Below, in pieces: positions 34,670-46,855 of a DNA stretch of 64,000 nt (positions are counted from its first letter, which is position 1; every line of letters starts with the position of its first letter). The notes under the pieces are model-generated. The model was not told the origin of the DNA, ran no database searches, and saw only the letters and a program-made list of their open reading frames with translations. The stretch is from Cylicocyclus nassatus (Eukaryota > Nematoda > Chromadorea > Rhabditida > Strongylidae): NCBI GenBank assembly GCA_958299035.1, contig CATQJL010000223.1, forward strand, positions 2,040,359-2,104,358, written 5' to 3'. A program made the position numbers and the translations under genes.

Positions 34670-34960
34670 GATGCAGAGGAGTATAATTCCAGTACAGACA
34701 GCACAAAAGCTGTGCTAATCAACTCACATTTGAAAATATTTTTCTGGGACTGGGATTATACTCTTCTGCATCCTGACGTAGAATCTTGACTCGAGTACAG
34801 ACAGCACAAAAGCTGTGCTAATCAACTCTTTGCAAATATTTTTCTAAAAGTGGAATCATACACTTCTGCATCCTCACATAGTATCTTAATTCTAAAAGCT
34901 GTGCTAATCAACTCGTTTTGAAAATATTTTTCAGTATTCAATTTTAGACTAACAAGACAC
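34670..34960 (+). repeat. Tandem repeat with AGCACAAAAGCTGTGCT hairpins
   Basis: Three copies of AAAAGCTGTGCTAATCAACTC at 34705, 34808 and 34894 (103 and 86 bp apart). The first two keep a 6 bp hairpin AGCACA/TGTGCT. GGATGCAGAGGAGTATAATT and its inverse flank the first unit. Confidence 0.65.
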
Positions 34961-34969
34961 TAGTGATTC

Positions 34970-36150
34970 TGCAGCAGATTATACGAATGCATGAAATTGA
35001 ATCAACAATATAAGAAAGGAGTGCACGATCTGGGACACAAGCATTTGTATCTCAAACAGTTACGTAATATTTGCGTTCAGTGATATGGGCGAAGAAGAGT
35101 CCTGAAGTGGAGTGCTTAGGCTGTTAGGTTTGTCAAATTAGAGGTACACAAGTTTGTGTACACTTACGGAGCACATAAAACCGTGCTCGAAACGCTAACA
35201 CACAAGACTCCCTAGTCATCGTATCTTGAACGTAAGTCCATTATATGAAGTAAGCTATTCATGTCTTATAAGCACCAAAGGAGGTTCTCTCATTTTACAG
35301 CTGAAAGCATCTGATCTTTGCAATCTGTCAGCGAGAAAAAGACGCTTTTATTCTCCTTTGAGAAGTAAATTGCTGATATTTGGCTGTCCGAAAAAAATTT
35401 CGCTTTTATTTTCAAACGAGGGTAACATTCCGCAGAACAAAGATCGTGGAAAGTTTGGCCTTGATTCAGCTTTCATCCTCTTTGAAAGGTGCTCTCCTCA
35501 TCCTAGCCTAACGCAGGCTTTCAGATTTTTAATCAAAAATAATAAGCCATGGTTTTTGCCATATTCAATTTTCGCTAATTCGATGGATATTGCAAACCCT
35601 ACAGGATAAGATGTTTTTCTTTAAAAGTGCTTGTTTATGTATTTCAAATTTTTTTGATGCTATCCAATTCCATATTTGGTCAACTCAAACCTATAGTACA
35701 TCAACCGACAAGCAACTTGGGTGACATTCGATGCAGCTTTTGCTCCTCTTTCTGAATTTTCTGTTTTGCATTTGTAAAGCTTTCGGAGTAAAATCAATCG
35801 AGGCTCATGTTTCTAAACATGGATTGGGCCTGATAAGACCTGATTCGAGTTTCAAAGAAAAGCGAGTCGAAAACATTGTCTCGAATGTTTCGGGGGCGTG
35901 GCTGCCGCCAAGCCTTCTTTTTCCGAAATTTTGGGGTCAGGGGCGGAAAAATTTTGGGAAACATTCCAAAAAATTTTGTCGCCCCTCTCCCTCCCCCCCC
36001 CCCCCGAGCCGAAATCCTGGGAACGCCACTGATACATGGAGACAGGTGGTTGCCACCTATTATCCCCTTAATCTTTCTTTTAAAAGTTGTAGAACTGTAT
36101 TGCATGTACAAATAACCATTGTTATTTAGTAAACGATTTTCATCGCATCA
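34970..36150. other. Transposon debris upstream of the peptide gene
   Basis: 35390-35580 resembles a worn family A mariner-type copy (TTTCGCTTTTATTTTCAAAC, GGATATTGCAAACCCTACAG). A C-homopolymer at 35994-36005 precedes GGAACGCCACTG, which looks like a DNA-transposon end. The 132-codon frame at 35731 runs through this debris and is not credible. Confidence 0.4.
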
Positions 36151-36152
36151 GC

Positions 36153-36443
36153 ATGCTCTTTCCGAAACTGTTATTGCTCATACTTGTGGTGTCTGTGCAC
36201 GGTGAAAAAGTACTAGGTAGGGCCAGCTATAATGTCTCTTATAATCCTAAGGTGAGACACTTGTTTTTTCATGATCGATTGCTGTGCTGAGTTTACAATT
36301 TGCAGTGCCTGAAGATTTGTTGGAAAGAATACAAGGAAAAAAATAACTATTCGGCATCATCAATAAGTAATGGAGTTGCTGGCACAATTCAATATTGCAT
36401 CCGCAATTGCACCACTCCAATGGTCGCACCAGCTGCGCGATAG
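36153..36443 (+). CDS. Small secreted cysteine-containing peptide, two exons
   Basis: Exons 36153-36251 and 36306-36443 are joined across a 54 bp GT-AG intron (AAG|gtgaga, tttgcag|TGC), giving 78 aa. Residues 1-18 (MLFPKLLLLILVVSVHG plus E) form a signal peptide. The mature part has four cysteines as C-x3-C (34, 38) and C-x3-C (64, 68), an arrangement that could join two helices as a disulphide-linked hairpin. AATAAA lies at 36468-36473, 25 bases after the stop. The short intron, signal peptide and poly(A) signal together support a real gene. I do not recognise the family, and function is unknown. It sits among transposon debris with no recognisable partner gene. Confidence 0.65.
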
Positions 36444-36467
36444 TTTAATTCCAGCATACTCAATGGT

Positions 36468-36473
36468 AATAAA
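36468..36473 (+). terminator. Poly(A) signal AATAAA of the small secreted peptide gene
   Basis: This is an exact AATAAA 25 bases after the TAG of the two-exon peptide gene, at a distance normal for compact nematode 3' UTRs. Confidence 0.55.
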
Positions 36474-36839
36474 CTTTTGTTTATGAAGCGTGTCTAGTTT
36501 TAGCTGTTATCATCTAAAGCAGTGAAACAAAGTTTCAGTCAGTTCCTTACACTTTCCCAGACTTCTCATCGCGTTCTCCTGTGCTTCAGAGAGCAAAAAT
36601 GTCCACTTCGATATTTACGCATGCTTTGAGTCTTCCCGAAAAACTCCACGTATGTTTACATGAATGCGATTCAGCCGTGAAATCTGCAACGTTATCAATT
36701 TTGTAGTACAAAGTATAAGTGCAGTGTCTTGCCTAAAGGACAAAACCGCTCGTGATTTATGAAAACAAAAAATGAAGAGTCGCCTAATTCATGAGATATC
36801 GTCGCAGCGTGGCCATATCTCGCTTCACAGTGGACAAAT

Positions 36840-37040
36840 TCTTAATCCAAGGGTCCCATCTCACAAGGGAATTAAACTCGCATTCAAAGTTTTTTTACTC
36901 GTCTTGGACGCTTTTTCCAAATCTGACTTTCTTCTCCGCTAATCGTCTCTATAAAAATAGTTATAAAGGGAAAATACGGTTGGGACACCAATTTTTCCGT
37001 ACGTTGTGGTGTAGTGGAGTGCGATAGCCTACAAGCTACT
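36840..37040 (+). repeat. Half copy of the 10.5-11.2 kb foldback element
   Basis: TTTTTCCAAATCTGACTTTC, GCTAATCGTCTCTATAAAAA and TGGTGTAGTGGAGTGCGATA follow in the same order as 10775-10915. Only the left half and the A-box part remain. Confidence 0.5.
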
Positions 37041-37679
37041 ATAATTACTGTACTATAATTATACGTTTCTGTGCATTTTTGCATATAAAAATCCTAATTT
37101 CATAGCTTTTTGATTATCCATCTTTTAGCAAATCTCTTGCTGTAAGCTTATCGTCAATCAGTATGAAAAAATGTACAACGGCGTGCACTTTTTTTACAGT
37201 GGATTCTGCTGTTTTTGTAAGATTTTTATGTGTCTTGTGAGAATGTTCCTTTCTTTCCCTGTTTGAGGAGATCCGAACAACAGACAATCATTAACTGCAT
37301 GCATTTATGATTATATTGTTGATTTACAGCCGAAATAAACGTACTCAGTTGCATACCAGTTTTCAAACAAAGTTCTCGGGTTTGGAAAGTAGGCAAACAT
37401 TTCTGTTGGTTTTTCGCTCATGACCAAACTAGCTCTTGCATAAGAATACTCGATCTAGTATCTAATATCTCGATCCATAATGATTTATAGTTTTCTTCTT
37501 CTTGTCATATATATCGTAATCCTCACTGCGACGTCAGGATTTGGCGGAACAGCAGCTGTGCTTGTGCTTACGTCATAATCTATATACTGAAACAATTTGA
37601 GCGCTTTATGGTAGACGGGAGCAAGACCGTTTAATGAGTTGCAAAACTTAGTTTCCAGCTAATATTTCGTTCCAAAAAT

Positions 37680-38735
37680 CTGCGTTGGGCTAGAAGAATT
37701 TGCACTTTCTGGCGGTTTGGAAGCGACGGGGATTTATCTACATTCTTGTGAACTTTGACGTGAGCACTAATGGAGAATAGCTGACTATTTGCTGTCGAAG
37801 CAAATCGGACACCGGCTCAATCGCAAGACTAATCTCAAAATTTCGCCCTTAAACCCTTTTTGTGCTAGTATTGTAAGCTCAAGAAAGAGCACAGGCATTT
37901 TCTACAAAAGAACAAACATTGCGATTATGGCGTGCACAAATGTGATCGCAATGTTTACAAAGCCACCCTTTGCTTCGCTTCGAAATGAGAGTTGTGCAGA
38001 TCAATGTTAGTGTTACGCACTTCCAAAATATAAAAGCTCATTAAATAACCTCACTCAAATTTTCAGCAAAAATCCTTTACTAGATTATGGAAACATCTTT
38101 TATTTTATGTTAGCGTTTAATTCTTTTGAGTTTTTGGTCAGAGCTAGAACTAACTTTGGTGCTTGCAGCAATCAATTTCTGCAGGTGATTACCACAATTA
38201 TACATATGTGCTAAATTCTCTATGAAATTGTAATAAAAAATACGCTTGTTTGAACAGCGCCTTTACTTTAGGTGGCGCTTCTGAAGTCATTGCAGAAACA
38301 CCTTGAATTCAGAAGTTTAAGCCTAGGGTTGCATTAAGGTCAATCTCGAGTTTGCTTTAACAGCGAAATTTAGATTTTTGATTTTTTTGGTTCCTAAAGC
38401 AAAATGCATGTGAAAGCATCTTCAGTTAAGAAAATATGATTCTTTTTAAAGTACGACACAACTCAATTAAAACAGCTGTTTGACTTTTTTGACTGCGTAT
38501 CTACACAAAAATTCTCGGAGCTAAGATCACGCGAACCCATAATTTTGGCCAGCCTTCAATCCTGCTTTTTTTTCAAAGATTCGGATTTTCTTCTTGAATT
38601 ATGAAGCAAAAACGAGTCTCATTTTGACTACTGACAGTAGGATAGCAAACACAAGTGTACGAGATTTTGAAGCAATTGTTGACAGCCGAGCGAGTTACGG
38701 CATTTTTCAGAGTGGATCTATAATTATCCAGCACT
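37680..38735. mobile_element. Degraded copy of the Tc1-type element at 28.0 kb
   Basis: GCACTTTCTGGCGGTTTGGA (about 37710) parallels GCACTTTTTGGCCGGCTTGG in the 28.0 kb element. The right side (ATTTTGGCCAGCCTTCAATC, then GTGGATCTATAATTATCCAG at about 38710-38730) parallels its terminal repeat. The ends are too decayed to place exactly. Confidence 0.5.
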
Positions 38736-38853
38736 ATCGTGCATCGGCCAAATTGCAGAGGATTTTGCGTTGCTGCAGATCAACGATGATTCCACTTTTT
38801 ATATACAAGAAAAGCTCATACTCAGATAACCAGAAGGAAGGAAAAGATGTGCG

Positions 38854-39704
38854 TTACTTACTTACTTAGATACTTAGATGGCCCGTCTTCACGTGGCGTG
38901 CGGGCCCCAGCACAAGAGCTCCATCGGCCCCTGTCCCTCGCTTCAGACATTCACGATCTTCTTGGTTGACGTCGGTGGTGCGTCCACGAGTTCCAGGTGC
39001 GAAAATCGTATCCAGCTTTTCCCAGCTGGTCCATCCGTTCTACGAAAACGTCTACCTACCTCGTCTGTGGTCTTCCTCGGGGACGTTTGGCTTCGCGAAG
39101 AATCCACTCAGATGTTCTTAGTGTCCATCTGTCGTCTGTCCTTCTCATGATGTGACCGGCCCGTGGTGTTTCGTTCGCAATGTATTCCGTTGGGTCACGA
39201 AGGCGGGATATTCTTCTCATATCCGTACTGCGAAGTCCGACTAGATGTTGCTTGCGTCGGGTCATCTTCAGAAGACTGCGCTCGAGCGTTTTGTGAGCTC
39301 CTTCAAGCTTTCGACGTGGCTACGGTGTCGGCCCAAGTCTCAGCTGCGTAGCAGAGCGCTGGGAGCACGGTTGAGTCAAACAGGTGGGCACGAAGCTCCG
39401 GATCCGTCAGTTGATCAGTGGCTTCCTTCAGAGGCCCGAAGGCAGCCCAGGCTGCTCTTTTTCTTCTATTGAGTTCTTCCCTCAAGTCGTTCTCCACGTT
39501 CATCGAAAGTCCCAGATACACGTAAGAAGACGTCTCCATAATAGGGGTGCCTTCCAATTCCATTTCTGCATCTTCGCAAAGGGCGTTTTTCATGAACTGA
39601 GTCTTCTTCCGATTTATTCGCAATCCGATCTTCTTTCCTACTACGGCACTGCTAAAATGTTCATGGTGAAAATAAGTGAATTCTCGGGATATCAAAATCT
39701 TCAA
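38854..39704 (-). pseudogene. 5'-truncated, frameshifted RTE copy (3' tail only)
   Basis: The minus strand reads KKTQFMKNALCEDAEMELEG, YVYLGLSMNVENDLREELNR, RKRAAWAAFG, LFDSTVLPALCYAAETWA, then after a frameshift GHIMRRTDDRWTLRTSEW and RPRGRPQTR. These match the C-terminal part of the intact RTE at 41.4 kb but belong to another subfamily. Its 3' end (about 38854-38880) has the short tandem tail of TTAC and TTAGATAC units typical of RTE. It was dead on arrival. Confidence 0.85.
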
Positions 39705-39709
39705 TGAAA

Positions 39710-41116
39710 CACTGCTTGAAGGCTAAGGATTATCGAAAAATCACAATCTTCAGATTCCATTTCTCTTGTCGAAAACATGCTCAACACCGTGGCATGTCTT
39801 CAGTACAATTCTGCTACGTTTTCATTGACTTCTCAGGAACATAAATCATTTTGAAAATGAGAGGTGATCCTGGGGATTCCCAGGGGGTTACACAAATTGA
39901 CAAAAAACCTTGTTTCCTAGGTTTTTTGTTTTGAAAAAGGTTTTCTTTGTTCACTGCGAAAAAAGCAGCAAAAAGAAGAATTGTGAAATTTTCAGTGTTG
40001 CAAAACTACTTTTTTGGTGTGTAAATCAAGTACGATATGACATCTATGAGAAATGTATGGGAGTGTAGAAAGCTTAGGATTTCTGCTACGGAACCATATG
40101 AAATATTTGTCGCTAAGATTCAGAGTGCGAAAAAAAAACGAGGTCTGAAAATGAAATTTCCAAAACCGCCCGGGAACTTCAGTCACAACTAATATTTGAC
40201 AACTTTGTTCTGCAAAATTTTGAGATACAAGAAAAGTGTAAGAGTAGTAAAACTGAAGTGCAACTGAATTCCCACGCAAATGCAATTTCGCAAAGCGTCA
40301 TAGGAGCATTTGAGCATTGTGGCATTTTTGCATGTTAATTTCGTCACATATGGGTTGCTACCTTCAACAAAAGCAAAGAACAGGAAAAAAAATTTTGTAC
40401 TCCTCGCAATATCGCGAAGATGCCAGCAAAAGAGCTTAGAGTTTCTTTAGATTTAACAGCAGGTTTGCTGTTTGATCTTAAGGAGTCACAAACCTAAATC
40501 ATAACCTATTTACTGAGTAAAAGTTCTACCCGTTTCCGAAATTCAAGTTTGAGTGCTATGCCTTTTTCCAGAAATGAACATTACGAGTGGAGTAAATTGC
40601 GTCACAATCTAAATCTTCGCCAGTTCCATGCATACTTAAAACTCAGTGCAGCAAGAACAAGAAGGAATTTCTGAACAAAATTTTCCAAATATTTCCTTTT
40701 GAAAACCTCCACTCTGAGATCCACAACTTGATTTGGAATTTGATAGATTTGCTTAACTGTTCACTTGCGTTGCCGATAGTCGGTTGAGCAGTACTGTCGA
40801 CCTAAAATTTCGCCGAAGTCGCCTCACCATCATTCGTTGTATCATCATTTTCAAACACTTCAAATAGTGATAATTTGCCGAAGACAACGGAAAGGCATCA
40901 TAGGTTGGCTTGGATATTCTGAAAGAGTAAACTATGGCTGATCTGCCTCCGTGAAGTTCATGATCAATGTTCTAAAACCAATAATGTCGGTACTGTGACT
41001 TCGAATCAGTTATACAAAGAGTTTAATTAGCACGAACTTTTTTTCAGTTATAACTAGACTACAAAACCTTTATCACCAATAATTTGGATTAATGCAAAAC
41101 AGATTTTTAGCGACCT
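39710..41116. other. AT-rich, no gene seen
   Basis: Spacer between the dead and the near-intact RTE copies. A 10 bp stem hairpin lies at about 39900-39927. Nothing else. Confidence 0.4.
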
Positions 41117-41128
41117 ATCTCGGAGCTC

Positions 41129-44100
41129 CACGGATCTCCCTCATAGAGGAATCACAGCCGGTTAGTCGCGAGGCTACGTGGGGCGTCCCCAGGTGGCGGA
41201 TAGGGGGATAATCGCCGACCAAAAGCGACCCCGCGCCTGCTCTGATAAGCAAGCGGAGCCGGGGGACGGACTCCCTGCCTCCACTAAAAGCTTGCGCCCT
41301 AATTTCCCGGGTAGGTGTGTGGGGAGGCGAGTTCGGAGTCGCCTCCAACAAATAAGCTCCGATCGTCCCTCGCGGGGGTTTTGAGCCCAACAAGCTATCC
41401 CTGCGAGTAAATTCTTGTTCGACACAGTGATAATATGGAAAGCTCCTTTAATCTTGGAAGAGCCACTGGTAAGGCAGCGCCAGTGGGGACAAGGTTTGAA
41501 AGGCGATCTAGGCTGCCGAAAACGAGACGGACTATGATGACGATCTGTACTTACAACGCGAGGACGCTGGCATCGGACGCATCTATCGAAGATCTCATGA
41601 TGCAAGCAAGGAAGATTAAGTACGACGTCATCGGACTGACCGAGACAAGGAGGCACCACCCGCTGAACGCCACATTTGAGACTGGAAAAGAACTGTTTCT
41701 AGGAACATGCGACAGTCGAGGAGTAGGTGGAGTGGGAGTCCTTGTCAACACGAGTTTGGCCATGAACATCGATTCGTTCGAACAACTTACAACTCGAATC
41801 GGACGTTTGCGAATATCAAGATGTGGATCAATCCCTGCCTTGACCGTCTTCATTGCGTACGCCCCAACATCCAGCTACGACGAGGACGAACTCGAGGAAT
41901 TTTATATGGACTTGGAGAAGTTCTACAGAGAAGATCATACCTTCTACAAGATCATCGTCGGTGATTTCAACGCGAAGATCGGAACTAGAAGGTCGACTGA
42001 GGAACTTCACATCGGAACCCATGGTTTGCAGTGGAACGAACAAGGGTAGAGACTGTCCGAGTTTATCATGACGACGAGGACTATCCATGGAAACTCACAG
42101 TTCCAAAAGCCCTCTTCCCTACGCTGGACCTGGGAATCGCCCGGTGGAGAGTACCATAACGAGATTGACCACATCATCGTCAACAGAAGGTACTGCCTGA
42201 CGGACGTCGCTGTTGTTCCGAAGTTCTACACGGGATCAGACCATCGTCTCCTGCGCGCCAAATTCTACTTTCCGCGGAATGGAGAGAGAGCCTTCAAGTT
42301 CAGGAAACATCGTCCCATGAATACCACCAACTGGGATCTGTTTTCTTCGATATCCGGCTCATGGCGAGATACCGTGATGGACAACATCGACGAAGAATAC
42401 GAACGGTTCGTACAACATCTCCACGGTTGTGCCAAGGAAGCTCAGAGTCTAAGAAGTACGAGAAGGCGTCTCACCACGGGGACTTTGGAGCTGATACGCC
42501 AACGTGGACGCGCACGAGCCACAGGCAACTACCGACTGACGTCCGAGCTTGCGAAGCGATGCAGAGAAGCGATAAAAGAAGACCTTAAGGAGAGAAGAGT
42601 AGCAGTGATGGTTGACGCCGCGGAGGCTGGAAGAAGTATACGCAACGCCCGCCGAAGCTTCGTCAACTTCAAGACAAAGATGACCGCACTTTGTCGTCCT
42701 GACGGAACCATAATTGCTTCCCGAAGATCAATGGAGAAGGTCATCCACGACTTCTACTCGGATCTTTTTGCAAGCCACGTCCACCTTCCACCATGCCATC
42801 TCAAGGAGGACGAGTATGTCGCACCGTCTGTTCTTCCTTCCGAGATTCGTCATGCTATCATGTCGATGAAAAACCGTACAGCACCCGGTCCCGACAGGAT
42901 TAAGCAAGAACATCTGAAGAATCTTTCGCCAGTTCTCATCAAGACTTTGGCAAGGCTCTTCACGCGGTACCTGACGGAAGGCAAGGTTCCAAGGCAATGG
43001 AAGACCAGCAAAACCGTGTTGCTGTACAAGAAGGGAGATCCCTGCGACATCGGCAATTATCGCCCTATCTGCTTGTTGTCTGTAGTCTACAAACTCTTTA
43101 CACGAGTCATTCTCAACAGGATCGGAAGAGAGTTGGACGAAGGACAACCATGCGAGCAAGCTGGGTTTCGAAGAGGATTCAGCACGATCGACCACATACA
43201 CACGGTGTCAAGGCTCATTGAAGTGTCACGAGAGTATAAGATGCCGCTATGTCTCACCTTCATCGACTTGAAGAAGGCCTTTGACTCGGTTGAGACTGAA
43301 GCCGTCATCGATGCCTTGAGCAATCAAGGTATTCCGACTCATTACATCAAGATAATTCGTGAGCTGTATAACGACTTCACAACCACCATAACACCATTCT
43401 ACAAGGACATCATCATTGACGTGAAGAGAGGCGTGCGACAATGCGATACTATATCGCCGAAACTATTCAGTGCCGCTCTGGAGAACGTCATGCGTAAGTT
43501 GGAATGGGACAACATGGGAGTGAAAGTCGACGGCCGGCAGCTACACCACCTTCGCTTTGCTGATGACATCGTATTGATAACACCAAGCATCACGCAGGCG
43601 GAACAAATGCTGGCCCAGTTTGACGAAGTGTGTGGAAAGATCGGTCTACGGCTGAATCTAACGAAGACGATGTTCATGAGGAACGGAAGAGTGCCTGATG
43701 CTCCTTTCATGCTCAACGGGACGAACATCACCGAATGCTCAAGCTACACCTACCTAGGTCGTGAACTCAATATGATGAACGATCTAGCTCCGGAACTGAG
43801 CAGGAGGAAACGTGCAGCATGGGGAGCATATAAGACAATTGAGGACGTAGTGAAGAAGACCAAGAACATCCGGCTCCGCGCCCACCTTTTCAACTCGACG
43901 GTTCTTCCTGCTTTGACGTACGCTTCAGAAACATGGACAATGAGAAAGCAGGATGAACACGCGGTTAGCGTCATCGAACGAGCTGTTGAGAGAGTGATGC
44001 TAGGAGTGAATCGACTCGCGCAAGTGAGGCAAGGATTACGAAGTTCTACCCTACGTCAACGATCGAAGATCAGGGACGCTGCCGCGTACGCCAAGCAGAA

Positions 44101-44386
44101 CAAGATAAGATGGGCCGGGCACGTAATGCGTTTCGACGACAACCGGTGGACGAGAGCTGTAACAGATTGGATACCACTGGACGTCAAACGCGAACGAGGA
44201 AGACCGCCGACGCGATGGTCAGATATGTTCACGAAGTCCTTTAATGAAGTCCTTCAGAGCGTTCCACGTGTTCCCGGTGCGATACGTAAACATTGGTCAA
44301 CAATCGCCCGAGACAGGGACGAATGGAGGCATCACTGGTACCCGCTCGTGCAACACGATGATCAACGGGGATACAGGTGATACAGG
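41129..44386 (+). mobile_element. Near full-length RTE-type non-LTR retrotransposon
   Basis: The element is 3258 bp, the usual size for RTE, flanked by a perfect 12 bp direct repeat ATCTCGGAGCTC (41117-41128 and 44387-44398), which I read as the target-site duplication. The 3' end has a short tandem tail (GATACAGGTGATACAGG), as expected for RTE, and no poly(A). A roughly 300 bp GC-rich 5' UTR precedes the ORF. Confidence 0.9.
41435..44380 (+). pseudogene. RTE endonuclease-reverse transcriptase ORF with one in-frame stop
   Basis: The frame runs from ATG 41435 to 44380 (982 codons with the stop), broken only by TAG at 42047-42049. The APE-type endonuclease shows TYNARTLA, LTETR and GDFNAKIG before the TAG, and its SDHRLL motif after it, so the stop falls inside the endonuclease domain. 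RT motifs: YKKGDPCDIGNYRPI, AGFRRGFSTIDHI, LTFIDLKKAFDSVE, GVRQCDTISPKLF and catalytic FADD at codons 708-711. The C-terminal part (RRKRAAWGAYK, LFNSTVLPALTYASETW, WAGHVMR) is typical of nematode RTE copies. It is recently inserted and inactivated by a nonsense change, unless the TAG is a sequencing error. Confidence 0.9.
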
Positions 44387-44398
44387 ATCTCGGAGCTC

Positions 44399-45290
44399 AG
44401 CGCTCAAGCTTTGAAACATGGGAGATGAGTCCGCTGTTTTCCAAGACAAAAAATTAGACTTTGGGCTGTTTTTAGAGATTAATGAGAATAAGCTATGGAC
44501 GAACAAAACGTTTACGAAATTTCCATTTCTCAAAAGCATTTAACACCATCTTCACTAGAAACACTCTCAACATCATTAACAACTCCAGAAAACATCTAGC
44601 CTTGTCTCTCTTTTTTTTACCTTACACTCGAATACAACGCAAAGGTTGCCTTTGAAACAGTTTAAATGGAAATTCTTTTTTTGAATGGTAAGAAATCGGT
44701 GACAGGACTATGCCTGCCGCTGAAAACAATCAACTTCATTTTTCGAAAGTGATGTCATATTTTTTATAGAATACACCTAACTCGATCCAAGCTGCGGCTC
44801 GTAACATACGATTTATGGCGTTGTTTCTTGGTTTCGACTTTCCCTACAAAGGTTCATGCCTCATAGAATAAGGGTTACCTGACACATTTACGACTATGGT
44901 TTTCGATAATTTTATCTCGGACCAAAACAATCTCAAAATTACGTCCTCGTCCTATGGTCCTAGTCGGTCCTATGGACACAAGCGTTAGCCTTCTGGTATA
45001 CAGGGGTTTGCCCAGTACTCATAACGCTCATATAGTTTCTTTGTAAACTAGCGAAACTGGAGCTTTTCCGAAAGTATACGACCAATCGGTGGATGACATA
45101 GTCAGAAATGGCAGGACACCTACGATCCACCGGTGGGTCTATGGTCGTGACTGTATCAAGCTATTTGTGATGAGACATGCGTTATATTTACAATAAATCA
45201 GTTCTGTGAAACTCGTAAATGACAACTCTGAAGGGTGCAGCTTAATCCACTCAGAACTGCTTTTTTGAACTTCCAAGTCCCGTGTTCATA
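44399..45290. other. No gene seen
   Basis: Spacer between the RTE and the Penelope relic. No recognisable features. Confidence 0.4.
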
Positions 45291-45356
45291 AAACCTGGGC
45301 ATGTTCTTGTCTTCAACCACACAGGTTTGGTAAGTGGTCTTTATTTCCAATCTCAC

Positions 45357-45394
45357 GGCCCAACGTTTCGACACCTTCGTCTTCCTCAGAGGCC
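45357..45394 (-). ncRNA. Hammerhead-like core, left arm of the palindromic relic
   Basis: The minus strand reads GGCCT, CTGAGGA, A, a GACG-type stem II, GAAACGTT and GGGCC. It is an inverted copy of 47282-47319 with a small change in stem II. Confidence 0.45.
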
Positions 45395-45608
45395 TGAAAA
45401 TGGTTCAAAGTGTCACCCAAGACTCAACGCCACCAAAGATTGCCTCCAAACGAGCTAGTTTTCGGCTTTCCCTCAGTCTTGCTAGTGTGGAAATTGTGCA
45501 GAGCTGAATGACGTACCGGAAGATCACCGAAATGCGAGAAGTCCGCACCGGAAGTGAATGGTCGTAGCGGACGAATGAGTCACTCTATAGTTGCACACTG
45601 AATGTGAT

Positions 45609-46376
45609 CTATAGCTGGCATAGCGATATGAAAGGAAGGAACTCAGCAGTGATTGACAAACACTCGTTTTTGTTATTCATTGCTGGATTCGCAGATATCC
45701 AGAACGCTTCCATCGCTTTCCTAGCCGAGGTCTCCCTTTCGTAAGATAGAATCTTACATTTGATGTTAAAATCGTCCCCTTTATGCGCCTCGCATCTGTG
45801 CTTTTCTAGCGGTGAAACTATGCTTTGACGCCTTTTATAGGCTAAGTGTTCCTTTAAGCGAATGCTGAGTGATCTTCCGGTTTCTCCGATATATGATGCT
45901 TTGTAGCTAAGACATTCAATTTGGAACATCACTCCCACTTTCGCGCAATCTTCTAATCTACCATATGGACATACCACGCATTGCTAAGATGTACAACATT
46001 GGTCGTAGAGCCTGTTACGAACTAACTGCATTTTGATGTTGTTGCTCGGAATATTCACTAAAACGACATCGTCTTGCAGTTGTGCTCGTTGAATGCATTT
46101 TTGGAATGCCGCGCTAATACTGCCAGAAATGAATGGAAGACAAAGTGGGAGCTTAGTACCGCATTGAACGCAGTTAACATTTCCAGAACGTCGAGTGCGT
46201 GGTAAGGAATGATAACCATTGCTGCAAGCAATATCAAGAGCTAACATTCGTGATTCGCGTCGTTCTTGTTCCCCGGAACACATCTGCATCGCTGTACTAA
46301 ACATATTTGCAAATACGGCTCTTTCGTAGATGCAGGATGTGCAGATTTTACATTGACAAGTGAGCCGTAATTGCAA
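45609..46376 (-). pseudogene. GIY-YIG C-terminal part of a Penelope-like protein, left arm
   Basis: The minus frames 45984-46376 and 45609-45977 are separated by an in-frame stop next to QCVVCPYG. The C-terminal part has GVMFQIECLSYKASYIGETG, the GIY-YIG core with the first motif drifted to GVMF, then a tail parallel to the 18.9 kb element (KAMEAFWIS, NECLSIT, FLPFISLC). It is a remnant without RT. Confidence 0.8.
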
Positions 46377-46401
46377 ATATGTTTAGAACAGCGATGCAGA
46401 T

Positions 46402-46855
46402 GTGTTCCGGGAAGATGAACGACGCGAATCACGAAAGTTAGCTCTTGATATTGCTTGCAGCAATGGTCATCATTTCTTACCACGCACTCGACGTTCTGGA
46501 AATGTTAACAGCGTTCATTGCGGTACTAAGCTCCCACTTTTCTTCCATTCATTTCTGACAGTATTAGCGCGGCATTCAAAAATGCATTCAACGAGCACAA
46601 CTGCGAGATGATGTCGTTTTAGTGAATATTCCGAACAACAACATCAAAATGCAGTTAATTCGTAACAGGCTCTACGACCAATGTTGTACATCGGAGCAAT
46701 GCGTGGTATGTCCATATGGTAGATTAGGAGATTGCGCGAAAGTGGGAGTGATGTTCCAAATTGAATGTCTTAGCTGCAAAGCATCATATATCGGAGAAAC
46801 TGGAAGATCACTCAGCATTCGCTTACAGGAACACTCAGCAGATAAAAGGCGTTAA
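46402..46855 (+). pseudogene. GIY-YIG C-terminal part of a Penelope-like protein, right arm
   Basis: Inverted counterpart of the left-arm frame. It is broken by a frameshift around 46550-46620 and a stop at 46853-46855 (KRR then TAA); homology continues to about 47070 (AMEAFWISANPAMN). The core GVMFQIECLSCKASYIGETG is present. Its damage differs from that of the left arm, so the two arms have evolved separately since the inversion. Confidence 0.75.

Noticed and set aside
35731..36129. 132-codon frame with a hydrophobic start and Pro-rich part
   Set aside because: The Pro-rich part is a C-homopolymer in transposon debris and the hydrophobic start lies in a decayed mariner-type copy.
37480..37581. 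Short frame MIYSFLLLVIYIVILTATSG with a Gly-rich end, like a secreted peptide
   Set aside because: Only 33 codons, no donor, acceptor or poly(A) signal that would support a gene.
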